Part shown: in pieces, positions 30,993 to 40,435 of the stretch
Layout: every line of letters begins with the position of its first letter
How positions within the stretch are numbered: position 1 is the stretch's first letter
Assembly: GCF_029760955.1 (NCBI RefSeq)
Contig: NZ_CP121682.1
Coordinates: 2,232,001-2,296,000, forward strand
From: Streptomyces cathayae
GTDB lineage: Bacteria; Actinomycetota; Actinomycetes; Streptomycetales; Streptomycetaceae
Reading direction: 5' to 3'
DNA length: 64,000 bases
Position numbers and translations under genes: made by a program
Notes under the pieces: generated by a model
What the model saw: the letters and a program-made list of their open reading frames with translations, nothing else
The model's database searches: none
What the model was told of the DNA's origin: nothing

Positions 30993-32251
30993 GCACGCGC
31001 CTCCGCGCTCGCCGTGAGGGATGTCAGTTCCCGGGTCCTCGCTCGCGCCCAGGTCTCCGCTTCGAGGACGTCGGACACTCTCAGAGAGGTTCCCGTCCGC
31101 GGGGTGCCGTGCTCCTCCACCACTCGGGTGACGGTGTCGATGATCCCGTTGAACGGCAGCGCGCCGGCGCGGAACGCCTCCACGCACTCCTCGTTCGCCG
31201 CATTGAACACCGCCGGGGCGGTGCCCGCGAGCCCGCCCACGTGCCGGGCCAGGTTCACCGAGGGGAACGCCTCGTTGTCCAGGGGGAAGAACTCCCAGGT
31301 GGACGCCTTGCTCCAGTCGAAGACCGGGGCGGCGTCGGGGACCCTTTCGGGCCAGCCGAGGCCGATGGCGATGGGCCCGCGCATGTCGGGGGGCGTCGCC
31401 TGGGCCAGTGTCGATCCGTCCGTGAACTCAACCATCGAGTGGACATACGACTGCGGGTGGACGACGACCTCAATGCGATCGAAGGGAATGTCGTACAGCA
31501 GGTGCGCCTCGATGACTTCGAGGCCCTTGTTCACGAGGGTGGCGGAGTTGATCGTGATCACCGGGCCCATGGCCCAGGTGGGGTGGGCCAGGGCGTCCTC
31601 GACGGTGACGTTCGCCAGTTCGTCCCTGGTGCGGCCGCGGAAGGGGCCGCCGGAGGCGGTGACGACGAGCTTGCGGACGTCCGCGCGGGTTCCGGCGGCC
31701 AGGGCCTGGAACAGCGCGGCGTGCTCGGAGTCGACCGGGATGATCTGCCCCGGCTCGGCCAGCCCCTTGACCAGCGGGCCGCCGACGATCAGCGACTCCT
31801 TGTTGGCGAGCGCGAGGGTGCGGCCGGCCTCGAGGGCGGCGAGCGTGGGGGCCAGTCCGATGGAGCCGGTGATGCCGTTGAGGACGGTGTGGCAGTCGGA
31901 GGCGGCGAGCTGCGCGGCCGCGTCCGCTCCGGCGAGGATCTCGGGCAGCGGTTCCCCCGGCCCGTACCGCGCCGCCAGCGCCTCGCGCAGCGTGCCCACG
32001 ACGTCCTCGCGTGCGACGGCGACCGTGCGCACCCGCAGCCGGTGGGCCTGCTCGGCGAGGAGGGAGACGCGGCCGCCGTGGGCGGACAGGCCGGTGACCC
32101 GGAAACGGTCGGGATTGCGCAGCACGAGGTCGATGGCCTGGGTGCCGATCGACCCGGTGGAGCCGAGGACCACCACGTCCTTGGGGCCGTCCCCCGCCAC
32201 GGGGTCGTACACCAGGTGTGGGTCGGCGAGCGGAGCTGGAGCGTCGGTCAT
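30989..32251 (-). CDS. dxr: 1-deoxy-D-xylulose-5-phosphate reductoisomerase
   Basis: The protein has 420 residues. The NADPH site is [15 protein letters not shown], followed by [11 protein letters not shown] and the metal/substrate region [12 protein letters not shown]. It converts DXP to MEP, the first committed step of the MEP pathway. The ATG start has little SD. It is co-transcribed with the M50 protease gene. Confidence 0.97.
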   Translation of the reverse strand: MTDAPAPLADPHLVYDPVAGDGPKDVVVLGSTGSIGTQAIDLVLRNPDRFRVTGLSAHGGRVSLLAEQAHRLRVRTVAVAREDVVGTLREALAARYGPGEPLPEILAGADAAAQLAASDCHTVLNGITGSIGLAPTLAALEAGRTLALANKESLIVGGPLVKGLAEPGQIIPVDSEHAALFQALAAGTRADVRKLVVTASGGPFRGRTRDELANVTVEDALAHPTWAMGPVITINSATLVNKGLEVIEAHLLYDIPFDRIEVVVHPQSYVHSMVEFTDGSTLAQATPPDMRGPIAIGLGWPERVPDAAPVFDWSKASTWEFFPLDNEAFPSVNLARHVGGLAGTAPAVFNAANEECVEAFRAGALPFNGIIDTVTRVVEEHGTPRTGTSLRVSDVLEAETWARARTRELTSLTASAEARA

Positions 32252-32339
32252 GGGGCCTATTGTGTCCGGTCGCGGACGCTGCCGGGGCCCCGCCCCGGCA
32301 GCTCGCGCGTCCTGTCCGACGCCCCCGCCCCGGCCCGCC

Positions 32340-34319
32340 TCAGCGGATCGGCCGGTGCTCGTTGCTCCGTGTGCTGGGGCCGGACGTGGTGTCCGCGATC
32401 CAGGGACCGTCGTCCGAAGGGTCGAGGACGCCCTGCTCCAGCCACTCGTAGGTGCCGGAGAGCACGCCCTTGACGACCTTGCGGTCGATGTCGTCGGTGT
32501 TGGTCCACAGCCGGCCGAAGAGTTCGTCGACGCGGACGCGGGACTGGCGGCAGAAGGCGTCGGCGAGCTGGTAGGCCTCCCGGCCGTGGTCGTCGCGGCG
32601 GCGCAGCAGTTCGGCCCGGACGCAGGCGGCGCTCATCGCGAACAGTTCGGCGCCGATGTCGACGACCCGGCCCAGGAAGCCCTGCTTGGTCTCCATCCGG
32701 CCCTGCCAGCGGGACATGGCGTAGAAGGTGGACCGGGCGAGCCTGCGGGCCGTGCGCTCGACGTAGCGCAGGTGCGGGGAGAGGTCGACCTCGTGCTTGA
32801 ACTCTCCGTAGGTCCCGGGGAGCTGTCCCGGGCCCGCGACCAGCCTGGGCAGCCACTTCGCGTAGAAGACGCCCGCGTTCGCGCCCGCCTTCGCCTTGTC
32901 GCCCAGGGTTTTCTCGGGGTCGATGAGATCGCCGGCGACCGACAGATGGGCGTCGACGGCCTCCCGCGCGATCAGCAGGTGCATGATCTCGGTGGAGCCC
33001 TCGAAGATGCGGTTGATGCGCAGGTCGCGCAGCATCTGCTCGGCGGGTACCGCCCGCTCGCCGCGCGCCCTCAGGGAGTCGGCGGTCTCGTAGCCGCGTC
33101 CGCCGCGGATCTGGACCAGTTCGTCGGCCATCAGACAGGCCATCTCCGAGCCGTACAGCTTGGCCAGCGCCGCCTCGATGCGGATGTCGTTGCGGTTCTC
33201 GTCGGCCATCTGGGAGGACAGGTCGACCACGGCCTCCAGGGCGAAGGTGGTCGCCGCGATGAACGAGATCTTCGAGCCGACCGCCTCGTGCAGCGCCACC
33301 GGCTTGCCCCACTGCTCCCGGGCCGCCGACCACTCGCGGGCGATCTTCAGGCACCATTTTCCGGCGCCGACGCACATCGCGGGCAGGGACAGCCGTCCGG
33401 TGTTGAGCGTGGTGAGCGCGATCTTCAGGCCCTGGCCCTCCTCACCGATGCGGTGGCCGGCCGGGACGCGGACCCGGTGGAAGCGGGTGACGCCGTTCTC
33501 CAGGCCGCGCAGGCCCATGAAGGCGTTGCGGTGCTCGACCGTGATGCCCTCGGAGGCGGCCTCCACCACGAACGCGGTGATGCCGCCCCGGTGGCCCTCG
33601 CCCTGGGGCACGCGGGCCATGACGACGAGGAGGTCGGCGACCACGCCGTTGGTCGTCCACAGCTTCACGCCGTCGAGGACGTAGCCGCCCTCGCCGTCCG
33701 GGACGGCGGTGGTGGCGAGCCGTGCCGGGTCCGAGCCGACGTCGGGCTCGGTGAGCAGGAAGGCCGAGATGTCGGTGCGGGCGCAGCGCGGCAGGAACGT
33801 GTCCTTCTGCTCCTGGGTGCCGAAGATCTTCAGCGGCTGCGGGACGCCGATCGACTGGTGGGCGGAGAGCAGCGCGCCGATCGCGGGGCTGGCGGAGCCG
33901 ACCAGGGCGAGGGCCTTGTTGTAGTAGACCTGCGTCAGGCCGAGGCCGCCGTACTTGGTGTCGATCTTCATGCCGAGGGCGCCGAGCTCCTTGAGCCCGG
34001 TGACCACCTCGTCGGGGATCCGCGCCTCGCGTTCGATCCGGGCTCCGTCGATCTTCGTCTCGCAGAAGTCGCGGAGTTTGGCGAGGAACTCCTCGCCGCG
34101 CTCGGCGTCCTCGGTGGCCGGAAGGGGGTGGGGGTGGACGAGGTCGAGCCGGAAGCGGCCCAGGAACAGTTCCTTGGCGAAGCTGGGCCTGCGCCAGTCC
34201 TGTTCCCGGGCGGCCTCCGCGACCTGGCGGGCCTCACGTTCGGTGACGGTGGGCCGGGCCCCGGAGCGGGGTGGCTGGGGTGTCCGGTGTGTCCTGCGTG
34301 ATTCGGGTGTTGCGGTCAT
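32340..34319 (-). CDS. Acyl-CoA dehydrogenase
   Basis: The protein has 659 residues from ATG 34319 with GAGGTG upstream; an earlier in-frame start lacks an SD. The N-terminal helical, middle beta (LTEPDVGSDPA, FAD contact) and C-terminal helical domains are in order. RINRIFEGSTEIMHLLIARE is typical of larger FadE-type enzymes. The ~150 extra C-terminal residues recall VLCAD/ACAD9-like members. It introduces the first double bond in fatty acyl-CoA beta-oxidation; chain-length preference is unknown. Confidence 0.92.
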   Translation of the reverse strand: MTATPESRRTHRTPQPPRSGARPTVTEREARQVAEAAREQDWRRPSFAKELFLGRFRLDLVHPHPLPATEDAERGEEFLAKLRDFCETKIDGARIEREARIPDEVVTGLKELGALGMKIDTKYGGLGLTQVYYNKALALVGSASPAIGALLSAHQSIGVPQPLKIFGTQEQKDTFLPRCARTDISAFLLTEPDVGSDPARLATTAVPDGEGGYVLDGVKLWTTNGVVADLLVVMARVPQGEGHRGGITAFVVEAASEGITVEHRNAFMGLRGLENGVTRFHRVRVPAGHRIGEEGQGLKIALTTLNTGRLSLPAMCVGAGKWCLKIAREWSAAREQWGKPVALHEAVGSKISFIAATTFALEAVVDLSSQMADENRNDIRIEAALAKLYGSEMACLMADELVQIRGGRGYETADSLRARGERAVPAEQMLRDLRINRIFEGSTEIMHLLIAREAVDAHLSVAGDLIDPEKTLGDKAKAGANAGVFYAKWLPRLVAGPGQLPGTYGEFKHEVDLSPHLRYVERTARRLARSTFYAMSRWQGRMETKQGFLGRVVDIGAELFAMSAACVRAELLRRRDDHGREAYQLADAFCRQSRVRVDELFGRLWTNTDDIDRKVVKGVLSGTYEWLEQGVLDPSDDGPWIADTTSGPSTRSNEHRPIR

Positions 34320-34421
34320 GAGGCTCACCTCGCCGCGAATCGGGATGCGTGGACGACGGCCCGCGGGGCCGATGTGCATGACCTTGGGGGCCTGCGGGTC
34401 GTTTTACGTTACTGACTGGTG

Positions 34422-35156
34422 CTACTCGTTCGTATGTACCCGATGCGCAGCCGCCCCACCACCCTTTGTGCGTCCATTCGGCTGACCCGCCGGCGTGAGG
34501 CGTCCGTCGTGGACCTCGGCGATCCGGTCGGCGGCGGCGAGCAGGGCTCGGTCGTGGGTGACCAGGACGGTGGCGGTCGCCCGTTGGTGGGTGAGCCGGG
34601 TGATGAGCTCCATGACGGCTGCGCCGCGTTCGTGGTCGAGGGCGCTGGTGGGTTCGTCGACCAGGAGCACGGTGGGGTCGTTCATCAGGGCGCGGGCGAT
34701 GTTCACCCGCTGGCGCTGGCCGCCGGAGAGCTGGTGCGGGCGGCGACCGGCCTGGCCGGCGAGCCCGACGGCGTCGAGCAGTTCCATGGCCCGGTCACGG
34801 GCGCCGCGCGGCTTTCGGCCGTCGATGTGCGCCATGACCTGGAGCTGTTCGGCGGCGGTGAGGGAGGGCAGCAGGTTCGGCTGCTGGAAGACGATGCCGA
34901 TGCTGCGGCGGCGCAGGTCGGTGAGGTCGCCCCGGCTCATCCCGGTGGTGGGGGTGCCGTCGACGGTGACGGTCCCGGAGTCGGGTGCGACGAGGGTGGC
35001 GGCGACGGCGAGCAGGCTGGACTTGCCCGAGCCGGACGGGCCGACGACGGCGGTGAGGCTGCCCCTGGGCACGTCGAGGCCGACGTGGTCGAGAGCGGTC
35101 AGCCGGGAGTCGCCGTCGGGGTAGGTGAGGGTGATGCCGGTCAGTTCGAGGCTCAT
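34422..35156 (-). CDS. ABC transporter ATP-binding protein, MacB/LolD type
   Basis: The protein has 244 residues. Walker A is GPSGSGKS (39-46), the signature [10 protein letters not shown], and Walker B LLVDEPTSALD. It pairs with the FtsX-like permease upstream, whose stop it overlaps (ATGA). Such pairs act in efflux or in mechanotransmission at the membrane, not import. The adjacent divergent two-component system may control it. Confidence 0.92.
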   Translation of the reverse strand: MSLELTGITLTYPDGDSRLTALDHVGLDVPRGSLTAVVGPSGSGKSSLLAVAATLVAPDSGTVTVDGTPTTGMSRGDLTDLRRRSIGIVFQQPNLLPSLTAAEQLQVMAHIDGRKPRGARDRAMELLDAVGLAGQAGRRPHQLSGGQRQRVNIARALMNDPTVLLVDEPTSALDHERGAAVMELITRLTHQRATATVLVTHDRALLAAADRIAEVHDGRLTPAGQPNGRTKGGGAAAHRVHTNE

Positions 35157-36259
35157 CGGGCGCTCCCCAGGGCGGTCAGCGGGTCGACGGAGGTGATGCG
35201 GCGGATGGAGAGGGCTGCCCCGAGAGTGCCGAGGACGATCATCACGGCGGCGGGGACGAGGACGGTCCCGGGGGCCAGTTCGAAGGGGACGGCCGAGCCG
35301 GAGAGGGCGGCGCCGGTCGCGGCGGCGAGAGCGGTACCGAGGAGGGTTCCGCCGGTCAGCAGGACCAGGGCCTGGCCGAGGGCGTCCGTCAGCAGATTGC
35401 GGGTGGGGGCGCCCAGCGCCTTGAGGACGGCGACGTCACCGCTGCGCTGGATGGTCCACACGGTGAAGAAGGCGCCGATCACCAGTGCGGAGATCGCGAA
35501 CAGGAAACCGCGCATCAGCTGCAGGGAGCCGTTCTCGGAGGTGTAGGAGCCGATCGCGGACAGGGAGTCGTCCTTCTCGACGGTCAGGGTGCCGGCGGCC
35601 CGGTCGATGGACGCGATGTCCGCGTCCGGGCCGGTGTTCAGGGCGATGACGGTCGCGGTACGGCCGTCGGCGGCGCCGGTGTCCGCGGCGGTACCGGCGG
35701 ACGGGGTGACGGCGTTCCAGGTGCCGAGCGTGGTCCACACCACCGGGGTGTGGCTGAAGGAGGCGTCCCCGCTCACCGCGGCGACGGTCAGCCGCCGGCC
35801 GGCGAGGGTGACGGTGTCGCCCGGCCCGGCCCCCAGTTCGGCGGCGGCGGCGTCGGACAGCACCACCGCGCGGTCGTCGATCCGGTCACTCGCGGGTGCG
35901 AGCGGTGAGCCCGCCGGCACACCGAGCACCGAGACCCCGGTGGTCCGTTCCCCCGCGCTCGCCCGGGTGGTGGTGATGCCCAGCGGCTGGGCGCGGGTCA
36001 CACCGGGCGCCGCCGCCCAGGTCCGCCACTGTTCCTCGGTGACGGTGGATTCGGCGTACGAGAGGTCCTGGCCGTCGGCGGGGGCGGCGAAGGCGATCCG
36101 GTCGGCCGGCAGGCCGGTCACGGCCGAGACGTTCTGCCGCGCGAGCCCCGCGGTCAGGCCGGAGAGCAGCCCGACCAGCAGGGTGATCAGCACGACCACG
36201 GTTCCCATCAGTGCGAACCGCCCCTTGGCGAACGCGAGATCCCTCCAGGCGACGAACAT
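35153..36259 (-). CDS. ABC transporter permease, FtsX/MacB family
   Basis: The protein has 368 residues from ATG 36259; the longer open frame lacks an SD and family residues. One membrane helix near the N-terminus (MGTVVVLITLLVGLLSGL) is followed by a large extracytoplasmic domain of ~200 residues. Three C-terminal helices of the FtsX core follow, with AVLKALGAPTRNL between helices. It works with the ATPase encoded next. Substrate unknown. Confidence 0.9.
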   Translation of the reverse strand: MFVAWRDLAFAKGRFALMGTVVVLITLLVGLLSGLTAGLARQNVSAVTGLPADRIAFAAPADGQDLSYAESTVTEEQWRTWAAAPGVTRAQPLGITTTRASAGERTTGVSVLGVPAGSPLAPASDRIDDRAVVLSDAAAAELGAGPGDTVTLAGRRLTVAAVSGDASFSHTPVVWTTLGTWNAVTPSAGTAADTGAADGRTATVIALNTGPDADIASIDRAAGTLTVEKDDSLSAIGSYTSENGSLQLMRGFLFAISALVIGAFFTVWTIQRSGDVAVLKALGAPTRNLLTDALGQALVLLTGGTLLGTALAAATGAALSGSAVPFELAPGTVLVPAAVMIVLGTLGAALSIRRITSVDPLTALGSAR

Positions 36260-36425
36260 GCCCCGGCCTGCCCTTTCGATCGGTGGAAGCGACACGTCCC
36301 ACCCTCGTGGCACGGCCCCGGGCCGGGCATCACACACAGGGCCGGACTTTGCGAATCGAAGGGTCGGGGCGCGGCTCCACCTTTTGATCGATGCCCGGTG
36401 AGCGGAGTTCTTCGTAGGGTGGTGG
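36260..36425. promoter_or_regulatory. Divergent promoter region, ABC/FtsX pair and sensor kinase
   Basis: This 166-base gap separates the permease gene (leftward) from the kinase gene (rightward). It must carry both promoters. No operator or sure promoter motif was identified. Confidence 0.4.
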
Positions 36426-37718
36426 GTGATGAACGTCCTCACTCCCACCACTCGGCCTCTCGCCCGGTGCCTGCATCTGCTCGTGGCCGGGCTCCTCGCC
36501 CTGACCGCCGCGCGGGCGCTCGTCACGCACGATCCGCGGGCGGGGGCCGTGGTGGCGGGGTGCGCCGCCGTGGCGGGGATCTACGCGGTCGGCCCGCTGA
36601 CGCCGCTCATGTCCGTCTCCCGCCGGGCCGCCGGGTGGTGGCTCGCGGGGCTGGGCGCGGTCTGGCTGCTGTTGCTGGCGCTGACCCCGGACGCGGTGTG
36701 GCTGGCGTTCCCGCTGTACTTCCTCCAGCTGCACCTGCTGTCCCGGCGCGGCGGGCTGGGCGCGGTCGCCGCCACCGCCGTCGCCGCGATCACCGCGTTC
36801 GCCGTCCATGAGCAGGCCTTCTCCCCCGCCGGGGCGGTCGGGCCCGCGCTGGGGGCGGCCGTCGCGGTCGCCGTGGTGTGGGGGTACCAGGCGCTGTACC
36901 GGGAGAGCGAACAGCGTCGCCGGCTGATCGAGGAGCTCACCGCCACCCGCGCCGATCTGGCCACCGCCCAGCACACCGCCGGTGTCCTGGCCGAGCGTGA
37001 GCGGCTGGCCCGGGAGATCCACGACACCCTGGCCCAGGGCCTGTCCAGCATCCAGCTCCTGCTGCGCGCCGCCGAACGCGCGCTGCCGAAGCGGCCCGAG
37101 GCGGCCGGCGCGCACGTCGTGCAGGCCCGGCAGGCGGCCGTCGACAACCTCGCCGAGGCCCGCCGGTTCGTGGCCGCCCTCAGTCCGCCCGCGCTGGAGG
37201 GCACCACGGTGGCGGGTGCCCTGGAGCGGCTGTGCGCGACCACCAGCGCCCAGCACCCCGTCACGGTCCGCTTCCGCCGTACCGGTACTCCGCTGACGCT
37301 GCCCACCGCCGTGGAGGTGGCCCTGCTGCGCATCGCGCAGTCCGCGCTGTCCAACACCGTCCGGCACTCCGGGGCCCGGAGCGGCACGGTCACGCTCTCC
37401 TACCTGGACGACGCCGTGGCACTCGACGTGGTGGACGACGGCACCGGGTTCGATCCCGAGCGCCCGGGGGCCCCGGACCCGGCCGCGGGCGGTTTCGGCA
37501 TCGCCGGAATGCGGGCCCGCACCCGCGCCCTCGACGGTGCCCTCGCCATCGAGTCGTCACCGGGCCGGGGCACCGCACTGTCCGCCCGCTTCCCCCTCCG
37601 GGCCACCGAGGCCGGGAACGAACACCCGGTCCGGGACGAACACCGGAACGGACACCGGGACGCGAACGAGCTCCGGACCGAGAGCGAGTCCCGGTCCCGG
37701 GACGGAAGCGAGGTGTGA
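36426..37718 (+). CDS. Sensor histidine kinase, NarL-type partner (HisKA_3)
   Basis: The protein has 430 residues, starting GTG 36426 or ATG 36429. Four to five membrane helices (~15-165) with almost no extracytoplasmic loop are followed by a short coiled coil. The HisKA_3 phospho-acceptor helix is REIHDTLAQG (H199). The HATPase domain has RIAQSALSNTVRHS (N box) and DDGTGFD. The last ~35 residues are very hydrophilic (Glu/Arg/Asp/His). It probably senses a membrane-associated signal and phosphorylates the next protein, whose gene starts three bases after its stop. Confidence 0.93.
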   Translation: MMNVLTPTTRPLARCLHLLVAGLLALTAARALVTHDPRAGAVVAGCAAVAGIYAVGPLTPLMSVSRRAAGWWLAGLGAVWLLLLALTPDAVWLAFPLYFLQLHLLSRRGGLGAVAATAVAAITAFAVHEQAFSPAGAVGPALGAAVAVAVVWGYQALYRESEQRRRLIEELTATRADLATAQHTAGVLAERERLAREIHDTLAQGLSSIQLLLRAAERALPKRPEAAGAHVVQARQAAVDNLAEARRFVAALSPPALEGTTVAGALERLCATTSAQHPVTVRFRRTGTPLTLPTAVEVALLRIAQSALSNTVRHSGARSGTVTLSYLDDAVALDVVDDGTGFDPERPGAPDPAAGGFGIAGMRARTRALDGALAIESSPGRGTALSARFPLRATEAGNEHPVRDEHRNGHRDANELRTESESRSRDGSEV

Positions 37719-37721
37719 CCG

Positions 37722-38375
37722 GTGAACGACATCCCCGCCCCCACCCCCACCCCCATCCGCATCCTCATCGCCGACGACCACCCGGTGGTCCGCGCGGGCC
37801 TGCGCGCCGTTCTGGAGACCGAGCCCGGCTTCAGCATCGTCGGGGCCGCCGCCACCGCCGAGGAGGCCGTGGCCCTCGCGGCGGCCGGCGGGGCCGACGT
37901 CGTCCTGATGGACCTGCAGTTCGGCGCCGGGATGAACGGGACACAGGCCACCGCCGCCATCACGGCCCGTCCCGGGGCGCCCCGCGTGCTGATCGTCACC
38001 ACTTACGACACCGACGCCGACACCCTCCCGGCCATCGAGGCCGGCGCCACCGGATACCTGCTCAAGGACGCCCCGCCCGAGGAACTGGCCGCCGCCGTCC
38101 GCACCGCCGCCGCCGGACGCACCACGCTCGCGCCGACGGTCGCCGACCGGCTGATGAACCGGCTGCGCACACCGCACGCCGCACTGACCCGGCGCGAGAC
38201 GGAAGTGCTCTCCCTGGTCGCCGAGGGCCTGTCCAACCAGGCCATCGGCGCGCGGCTGAACCTCACCCAGGCCACCGTGAAGTCGCACCTGGCCCACGTC
38301 TACGCGAAACTCGACGTGGACTCCCGTACGGCCGCGGTCGCCGCCGCTCTCGCGCTGGGCGTCATCCGCCGCTGA
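37722..38375 (+). CDS. Response regulator, NarL/FixJ family
   Basis: The protein has 217 residues from GTG 37722. The receiver domain has ADDH (18-20), phospho-acceptor D64 in VLMDLQFG, and K in GYLLKDAPP. The LuxR-type HTH is LTRRETEVLSLVAEGLSNQA. It binds DNA as a dimer when phosphorylated by the upstream kinase. Likely targets include the divergent ABC/FtsX pair (inference from position). Confidence 0.94.
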   Translation: MNDIPAPTPTPIRILIADDHPVVRAGLRAVLETEPGFSIVGAAATAEEAVALAAAGGADVVLMDLQFGAGMNGTQATAAITARPGAPRVLIVTTYDTDADTLPAIEAGATGYLLKDAPPEELAAAVRTAAAGRTTLAPTVADRLMNRLRTPHAALTRRETEVLSLVAEGLSNQAIGARLNLTQATVKSHLAHVYAKLDVDSRTAAVAAALALGVIRR

Positions 38376-38479
38376 GAGCGGGCCGGGGCCCCTCGGCGCC
38401 GTACCGGAGGGCTCGTGGGAACCTGACGGGGTCGGGGACGGCTCGTACCCCGCCCTCGGGGCGTCGGGAGAGAAGTCCG

Positions 38480-38493
38480 TCGAAGCGCTTCGA
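38480..38493. promoter_or_regulatory. LacI-type operator O1 upstream of the repressor gene
   Basis: Perfect 14-bp palindrome TCGAAGCGCTTCGA, identical to the two copies in the importer/GH3 promoter region. It has the central CG and symmetry usual for LacI-family operators. It lies 107 bases before the repressor start. Confidence 0.8.
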
Positions 38494-38568
38494 CAGCGTA
38501 TGGACACCCGCTCCTGCTGGCATTACTGTCGGACCACCCCCATGGCCCCCTGTACGTACGGCGCACTG

Positions 38569-38582
38569 TCGAAGCGCTTCAC
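38569..38582. promoter_or_regulatory. LacI-type operator O2 upstream of the repressor gene
   Basis: TCGAAGCGCTTCAC: the same 10-bp core GAAGCGCTTC with one imperfect arm, centred 89 bases from O1 and 18 bases before the start codon. It suggests autoregulation. Confidence 0.75.
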
Positions 38583-38599
38583 AACAATTGGAGAGCTGG

Positions 38600-39613
38600 A
38601 TGGTCACCCTCGCCGAGGTCGCCCAGCACGCCGGAGTCTCGGCGAGCACGGTGAGTTATGTCCTCAGCGGCAAGCGGTCCATCTCCGCGACCACCCGCCG
38701 GCGGGTCGAGGAGAGCATCCGCCGGCTCGGGTACCACCCGAACGCCGGGGCCCGCGCCCTGGCCAGCAGCAGGTCCAACGTCATCGCGCTGATGATCCCG
38801 CTGCGGACGGACATGTACGTGCCGGTGATGATGGAGATCGCCATCGCGGTGGCCACCACGGCCCGCACCCACGGGTACGACGTGCTGCTGCTCACCGGCG
38901 AGGAGGGCCCCGACGCGGTGCGCCGCGTCGTCGGCAGCGGACTCGCCGACGGGATGATCCTGATGGACGTCGAGCTCGAGGACGAGCGGCTGCCGTTGTT
39001 GCGGGGGGACGGGCGGCCGTCGGTGCTGATCGGGCTGCCCGCCGACACCACCGGCCTGACCTGCGTGGACCTCGACTTCCGGGCCACCGGCGCGCTCTGC
39101 GTGGAACACCTGGCGGCGCTGGGGCACCGCGACGTCGCCGTCATCGGCGAGGCCCCCGCGGTCTACGAACGGCACACCGGCTTCGCCGAGCGCACCCTCG
39201 ACGGGCTGCGCTCGCAGGCGCGGGACTCGGGGGTGCGGCTGCTGCACCGGCCGTGCGAGGGCGGGTACGCCACGATGGCCGTGACCCTCGCCCGGATCCT
39301 CGACGAACGTCCGGGCACCACGGCGTTCGTCGTGCAGAACGAGTCGGCGGTCGAACCGCTGCTCGCCCTGCTGCGGCAGCAGGGCCGGGCCGTGCCGGAG
39401 GACGTCTCGGTGGTCGCGATCTGCCCCGAACAGGTCGCTGTCCAGGCCTCGGTGCGGCTGACCTCGGTCGTCATCCCCGCGCAGGAGATGGGCCGGTACG
39501 CCGTGGAGCACCTGGTCGCCAAGCTCGACGGGCGGGGTGACGAGGAGGTCGTCCTGATCGCGCCCGAGCTGACGGTACGGGCGAGTTCGGGCCCGGCGCC
39601 CGCCCGCGCGTAG
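38600..39613 (+). CDS. LacI family transcriptional repressor of the glycan locus
   Basis: The protein has 337 residues from ATG 38600 with GGAGAG upstream. The HTH and hinge are clear: LAEVAQHAGVSASTVSYVLS, then the hinge helix with ARALASSRS. The periplasmic-binding-like sensor domain follows. Such repressors leave DNA when bound to an oligosaccharide or monosaccharide from the pathway. Two operators stand before the gene, and matching ones before the importer and GH3 genes. It converges on the GH12 gene across a shared terminator. Confidence 0.95.
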   Translation: MVTLAEVAQHAGVSASTVSYVLSGKRSISATTRRRVEESIRRLGYHPNAGARALASSRSNVIALMIPLRTDMYVPVMMEIAIAVATTARTHGYDVLLLTGEEGPDAVRRVVGSGLADGMILMDVELEDERLPLLRGDGRPSVLIGLPADTTGLTCVDLDFRATGALCVEHLAALGHRDVAVIGEAPAVYERHTGFAERTLDGLRSQARDSGVRLLHRPCEGGYATMAVTLARILDERPGTTAFVVQNESAVEPLLALLRQQGRAVPEDVSVVAICPEQVAVQASVRLTSVVIPAQEMGRYAVEHLVAKLDGRGDEEVVLIAPELTVRASSGPAPARA

Positions 39614-39632
39614 CTCCTCCCGCCCCGTCCCG

Positions 39633-39672
39633 CTCCTCCGCCGTGTGGGCAGCCGGCTGCCCACACGGCGGA
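39633..39672. terminator. Bidirectional terminator between the repressor and GH12 genes
   Basis: Perfect 18-bp stem (39633-39650 with 39655-39672) around CCGG, between convergent stop codons; it ends both transcripts. Confidence 0.88.
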
Positions 39673-39680
39673 GGCAGCAG

Positions 39681-40400
39681 TCAGCTGCTGCTGACCGTCA
39701 GGTTGTCGGTGCGGAAGTCCAGGCCACCGGGCGACGACGTGATCTCGTAGCCGAACTGCACGTCGCCGATGGTCTCGTTGCCCATCCAGCCCTTGGTGTC
39801 CTTGATCCAGTCGAGGATCGGCAGGATGTCGACGGTCCCGGAGGTGGAGTTGGACGTGCGCAGGAACGAGAAGACCTGGTTGGCGCCGTTGTCGCCCTTG
39901 TGGACGTTCCAGGTGTGGCCGCCGAGGCTGACCGTGCCCTGCGCACTGCCGAGCGGGCCGACGGGACCGTACCGGTTGACCCAGAGCATGATCTCGTAGT
40001 CGTGGTCCGTGTCCCAGATGTCGTACGACGTGTTGTACGCACCCGCGGACGGGACGGTGACGTTGTAGCTGCTGGTCAGCGAACGGAGCGAGTCGATGGG
40101 CTTGTTGACCACCTTCTTGGCGTTCGGGTACGACTTGATGCCGCCGGTGCCCGGGTGGTTCGCCCACGTGCCCCAGTTGGTACCGGAGTTGGCCCAGACG
40201 CACTGGCTGCCGGCGCCGGAGCCCCAGATGTTGTTGTACAGGATGTAGCCGTTCAGGGTGGTGTTGCCCCACTGGTCGCAGGAGCTCCAGATCGCGGCGT
40301 GGGCGGGGGCGGGGGCGGAGGCCAGGCCGACGGTGAGGCCGAGGGCGAGGGCGGGCGCTGCCAGGACCGTGCCGATCCTGCTCGGGATGCCTGGTGCCAT
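39681..40400 (-). CDS. Secreted endo-beta-1,4-glucanase, glycoside hydrolase family 12
   Basis: The protein has 239 residues from ATG 40400 with GGAAGG upstream. A signal peptide (1-35, ending AHA/A) is followed by the GH12 jelly roll. The nucleophile Glu is E136 (DYEIMLWVN) and the acid/base is E219 (FGYEITSS). It has no carbohydrate-binding module. GH12 enzymes cut beta-1,4-glucan in cellulose, mixed-link glucan or xyloglucan, with retention. It is the only exported enzyme of the locus and the last gene of the operon, 35 bases after GH95. Confidence 0.93.
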   Translation of the reverse strand: MAPGIPSRIGTVLAAPALALGLTVGLASAPAPAHAAIWSSCDQWGNTTLNGYILYNNIWGSGAGSQCVWANSGTNWGTWANHPGTGGIKSYPNAKKVVNKPIDSLRSLTSSYNVTVPSAGAYNTSYDIWDTDHDYEIMLWVNRYGPVGPLGSAQGTVSLGGHTWNVHKGDNGANQVFSFLRTSNSTSGTVDILPILDWIKDTKGWMGNETIGDVQFGYEITSSPGGLDFRTDNLTVSSS

Positions 40401-40435
40401 GGGGGTCCTTCCATGGGTGGGGGGAATCGCTGGGG

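Noticed and set aside
30909..34301. 1130-codon plus-strand frame over dxr and the acyl-CoA dehydrogenase
   Set aside because: Spans two well-recognised minus-strand genes and has no domain.
37232..38599. Upstream extension of the LacI gene frame
   Set aside because: It runs through the response-regulator gene and the operators; the HTH begins right at ATG 38600.
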